Of a stretch of 64,000 nucleotides of DNA, positions 61,543 through 64,000 are shown piece by piece. The position numbers and the translations under genes are program-made. Below the pieces are notes generated by a model. It was not told the DNA's origin. It was given only the letters and a program-made list of their open reading frames with translations, and did no database searches. Origin of the DNA: Bradyrhizobium liaoningense (GTDB taxonomy: Bacteria; Pseudomonadota; Alphaproteobacteria; Rhizobiales; Xanthobacteraceae); contig NZ_JAFCJM010000010.1 in assembly GCF_018130955.1 (NCBI RefSeq), forward strand, positions 124,001 to 188,000. The letters run 5' to 3'. Position 1 is the first letter of the stretch, and each line of letters begins with the position of its first letter.

Positions 61543-62262
61543 ATGTCCAAACTCAGCGACGCCACCCGCAACAAGCTCAGATCCGTCTCGACCGCCACCG
61601 TCGCCACCGCGCTGTTCAAGCGCGGCCTCCGCATCCAGATGATCCAGGATGTGCACCCGCTCGGCGCGAACCAGCCGACCATGGTCGGCGAGGCCTTCAC
61701 GCTGCGCTACATGCCGGCGCGCGAGGACCTCAACACCATCGAGGTTTTCAAGGACCGCTCACATCCGCAGCGCAAGGCGGTTGAGGATTGCCCGGCAGGC
61801 AGCGTGCTGGTCATGGACAGCCGCAAGGACGCGCGCGCGGCCTCCGCCGGCGCGATCCTGGTGACGCGGCTGATGAAGCGCGGCGTCGCCGGCGTCGTCA
61901 CCGATGGCGGCTTTCGCGATTCCGCTGAAATCGCCAAGCTCGGCATCCCCGCCTATCATCACCGCCCCTCGGCGCCGACCAACCTCACGCTGCACCAGGC
62001 GATCGAGATCAACGTCCCCATCGGCTGCGGCGACGCGCCGGTGTTTCCCGGCGACGTCATCCTCGGCGATGCCGACGGCGTGATCGTGATCCCCGCGCAT
62101 CTCGCCGACGAGATCGCCAACGAGACGTTTGAGATGACCGCGTTCGAAGACTTTGTCACCGAGGAGGTCGGCAAGGGCCGCGGCATTTTTGGCCTCTATC
62201 CGGCAACCGATCCGCAGACGCTCACGGATTTTGCGGCCTGGCGCAAGGCGAACGGCCGCTAA
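61543..62262 (+). CDS. RraA-like / HMG aldolase family protein
   Basis: A 239-residue member of the RraA superfamily with the landmarks GGFRDSAEIAKLGIP and DADGVIVIP. In catabolic clusters such proteins are usually aldolases (for example 4-hydroxy-4-methyl-2-oxoglutarate aldolase) rather than RNase E inhibitors, and here the setting favours cleavage of a keto acid made by the dehydratase. ATG 61543 is used; a GTG at 61528 is an alternative. A repeat lies just before it. Confidence 0.85.
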   Translation: MSKLSDATRNKLRSVSTATVATALFKRGLRIQMIQDVHPLGANQPTMVGEAFTLRYMPAREDLNTIEVFKDRSHPQRKAVEDCPAGSVLVMDSRKDARAASAGAILVTRLMKRGVAGVVTDGGFRDSAEIAKLGIPAYHHRPSAPTNLTLHQAIEINVPIGCGDAPVFPGDVILGDADGVIVIPAHLADEIANETFEMTAFEDFVTEEVGKGRGIFGLYPATDPQTLTDFAAWRKANGR

Positions 62263-62348
62263 CGGGCATTCCCGCGAGCTTCAATCGTCCACGAAAACGG
62301 GCCGGCCATCAAGGAGCCGGCCTTAATTTAGGCAGGGAGGACCACACA

Positions 62349-63440
62349 ATGAATCTGACACGACGCAATCTGTTGGCCGGTACCGGTGCAACGACCGCTT
62401 CCACGTTGCTCGCCCGCGCCGCCGACGCCCAGTCGTTCCCGTTCACACCCAACCAGCGCTATCCGGATCCCGCGGTCCAGATCCTGGATCCCGGCTTTGC
62501 AAAATATCGGCTCTACTCCTCGACGCTCGAGCAGGCCGCGACCGGCATGCGCTGGGCCGAAGGTCCGGCCTATTTCCCGGAAGGCGGCTATCTCCTGTTC
62601 TCCGACATTCCCAACAACCGGATCATGAAATTCGACGAGAAGACCGGCCAGACCAGCGTGTTCCGCGCCAACGCCAACTACGCCAATGGCAATGCGCGCG
62701 ACCGCCAGGGCCGCCTCGTCACCTGCGAGCACTCCGTCACCCGCCGCATCACCCGCACCGAGAAGGACGGCAAGATCACGGTGCTGGCGGACAAGTTCGA
62801 GGGCAAGAGGCTGAACGCACCGAACGACATCGTGGTGAAGTCCGACGACAGCATCTGGTTCACCGATCCCTTGTTCGGCATCAACGGCGAGTGGGAGGGC
62901 AAGAAGGAAAAGTCCGAACAGGTCACCACCAACGTCTACCGCATCGCCAAGGACGGCAAGCTCACCGCCGTCCTCACCGACCTCATCAATCCGAACGGCC
63001 TCGCCTTCTCGCCGGACGAGAAGAAGCTCTACGTCGTCGAGTGGAAGGGCACGCCCAACCGCAGCATCTGGAGCTACAATGTCGGCGACGACGGCGCGCT
63101 CAGCGGCAAGACAAAACTGATCGACGCCGCCGACCAGGGCTCGCTCGACGGCTTTCGCGTCGATCGCGACGGTAATCTCTGGTGCGGCTGGGGTTCGAAC
63201 GGCGCGCTGCAGGGCGAGCCGACTGACGTCGGAGGCCGCAAGGTCTACCAGCTCAAGGGCAAGTCGGAAGACCTCGACGGCGTCATGGTGTTCAACCCCG
63301 AAGGCAAGCCGCTCGCCTTCATCCGCCTGCCCGAGCGCTGCGCCAACCTGTGCTTCGGCGGCCCCAAGAACAACCGCCTCTACATGGCAAGCTGCCACTC
63401 GGTTTACGCGCTGTACGTGGAGGCGCATGGGGCGGTGTGA
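62349..63440 (+). CDS. SMP-30/gluconolactonase-family lactonase, exported
   Basis: A 363-residue six-bladed beta-propeller lactonase with a Tat-type signal (NLTRRNLLAGTGATTASTLL). The metal residues are in WAEGPAYF (Glu), LNAPNDIVV (Asn) and SLDGFRVDRDGN (Asp). It hydrolyses sugar lactones to aldonic acids. Placed next to an importer and a sugar-acid dehydratase, it would make the substrate outside the membrane: lactone to acid, uptake, dehydration, cleavage. GGGAGGA precedes the ATG. Confidence 0.88.
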   Translation: MNLTRRNLLAGTGATTASTLLARAADAQSFPFTPNQRYPDPAVQILDPGFAKYRLYSSTLEQAATGMRWAEGPAYFPEGGYLLFSDIPNNRIMKFDEKTGQTSVFRANANYANGNARDRQGRLVTCEHSVTRRITRTEKDGKITVLADKFEGKRLNAPNDIVVKSDDSIWFTDPLFGINGEWEGKKEKSEQVTTNVYRIAKDGKLTAVLTDLINPNGLAFSPDEKKLYVVEWKGTPNRSIWSYNVGDDGALSGKTKLIDAADQGSLDGFRVDRDGNLWCGWGSNGALQGEPTDVGGRKVYQLKGKSEDLDGVMVFNPEGKPLAFIRLPERCANLCFGGPKNNRLYMASCHSVYALYVEAHGAV

Positions 63441-63462
63441 GGCACGAAGCGACGGTGCCTTC

Positions 63463-63500
63463 GCCTCTCCCCGCAGGCGGTAGGGGAATCGCATATGGCG
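63463..63500. repeat. Truncated family D repeat before the transposase
   Basis: CGCCTCTCCCCGCAGGCGGT resembles one arm of the family D element, and the matching second arm is missing. The insertion of the IS element to the right may have separated them. Confidence 0.5.
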
Positions 63501-63570
63501 CCGGCGGGGTGTTGCCAGACGGTCGGAACTGGATTCTTTGGGTTTCTCTCGATTCCCGAGGGAGACCGGA

Positions 63571-64000
63571 ATGCGCAAACTCAAGCGGCTGTTTCGACCG
63601 CTCAAGGATCCGCGCGCCAGCAACGTCCGACACGATCTGGTGGAGATCCTCGTCATCGCGTTGGCGGCAACACTGGCTGGTGCCAAGACCTGTACCGAGT
63701 TTGAGTTCTTCGGCAAAGGCCGAGAGGAGTTGTTGCGGCAGTTCCTGGAGCTCAGATACGGCATCCCTAGCCACGATACGTTCAGCAACGTCTTCCGTGC
63801 TCTGGACCCGAAGGGGCTGGAAGCGGTTTTGCGCAAGTTCAGCAAGAGCTTCGGCGTCAAAGGGGTGGTCAGCATCGACGGCAAGGCGCTGCGCGGAGCC
63901 TTCACGCGGGGCCGGCAGGCCACGCCGCTGCATATGGTCAATGTCTGGGCGGCAGGCACGCGCATGGCGTTGGCTCAGAGGAAGGCTCCCAATCGCAACG
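63571..64000 (+). mobile_element. ISAs1-family transposase, cut by the window end
   Basis: The first 143 codons of a transposase: MRKLKRLFRPLKDPRASNVR, then the VEILVIALAATLAGAKTCTE and SHDTFSNVFR landmarks, and VSIDGKALRGAF holding the first catalytic Asp. The rest lies beyond the window. It starts with ATG after GGGAGACCGGA. The inverted repeat end should lie between about 63500 and 63570, but was not defined. Confidence 0.88.

Noticed and set aside
62328-63965. Long minus-strand frame opposite the SMP-30 gene and the transposase
   Set aside because: It spans two unrelated plus-strand genes and has no motif of its own.

Overview
The window looks like chromosomal DNA of a GC-rich alphaproteobacterium, most likely Bradyrhizobium or a close relative. 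The grounds are the gene families (ChpT next to a hybrid CheA, DUF1134/EipA, DUF3551, a CyaC-type cyclase, CYP153 P450s, PutA with a divergent Lrp regulator) and many short dispersed intergenic palindromic repeats. No database search was run, so the genus is an inference.

Layout. 0.2-3.8 kb: bifunctional proline catabolic enzyme PutA and its divergent Lrp-type regulator. 4.0-8.0 kb: cold-shock protein, a periplasmic sulfite dehydrogenase pair (SorA and a c-type cytochrome), and a membrane redox-type adenylate cyclase (CyaC-like). 8.3-14.2 kb: GT39 glycosyltransferase, the YcjX-YcjF pair, a hemolysin III-type membrane protein, an SDR. 14.5-19.1 kb: benzoylformate decarboxylase, a frameshifted ABC substrate-binding protein, an alpha/beta hydrolase and a divergent MarR regulator. 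19.3-26.8 kb: a catabolic island with acyl-CoA dehydrogenase, CaiB-type CoA-transferase and MaoC-type hydratase, a LysR regulator, a PaaI-type thioesterase and two tandem CYP153-like P450s. A ten-base motif shared by two promoters suggests common control.

27.1-43.3 kb is a mixed envelope and accessory stretch: DUF898 with an M48 protease, an HD hydrolase, a DUF4157 protein carrying two HExxH sites, a methyltransferase, DUF2927, an L,D-transpeptidase, an acetolactate-synthase-like enzyme, several small secreted or basic proteins, tRNA-Val(CAC), a membrane coiled-coil protein, EipA and a YHS-domain protein. 43.2-51.8 kb: CysQ, ChpT and a chemotaxis-type operon (cheA-cheW-cheY-cheR and a PilZ-like protein) followed by response regulators. 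It has no cheB and no receptor gene. 52.1-56.1 kb: a large hybrid sensor kinase with a partner receiver. 56.2-63.4 kb: a GntR regulator with a perfect 26-bp palindrome in front of it, divergent from an ABC importer, an IlvD/Edd-type sugar-acid dehydratase, an RraA/HMG-aldolase-like protein and an SMP-30 lactonase. Together these look like a sugar-acid or lactone uptake and breakdown cluster. The right edge cuts through an ISAs1-family transposase.

The best candidates for a second look are the double-HExxH DUF4157 protein, the P450/acyl-CoA island with its shared promoter motif, the GntR-controlled cluster with its operator, and the receptor-less che operon with a two-CheW CheA next to ChpT.
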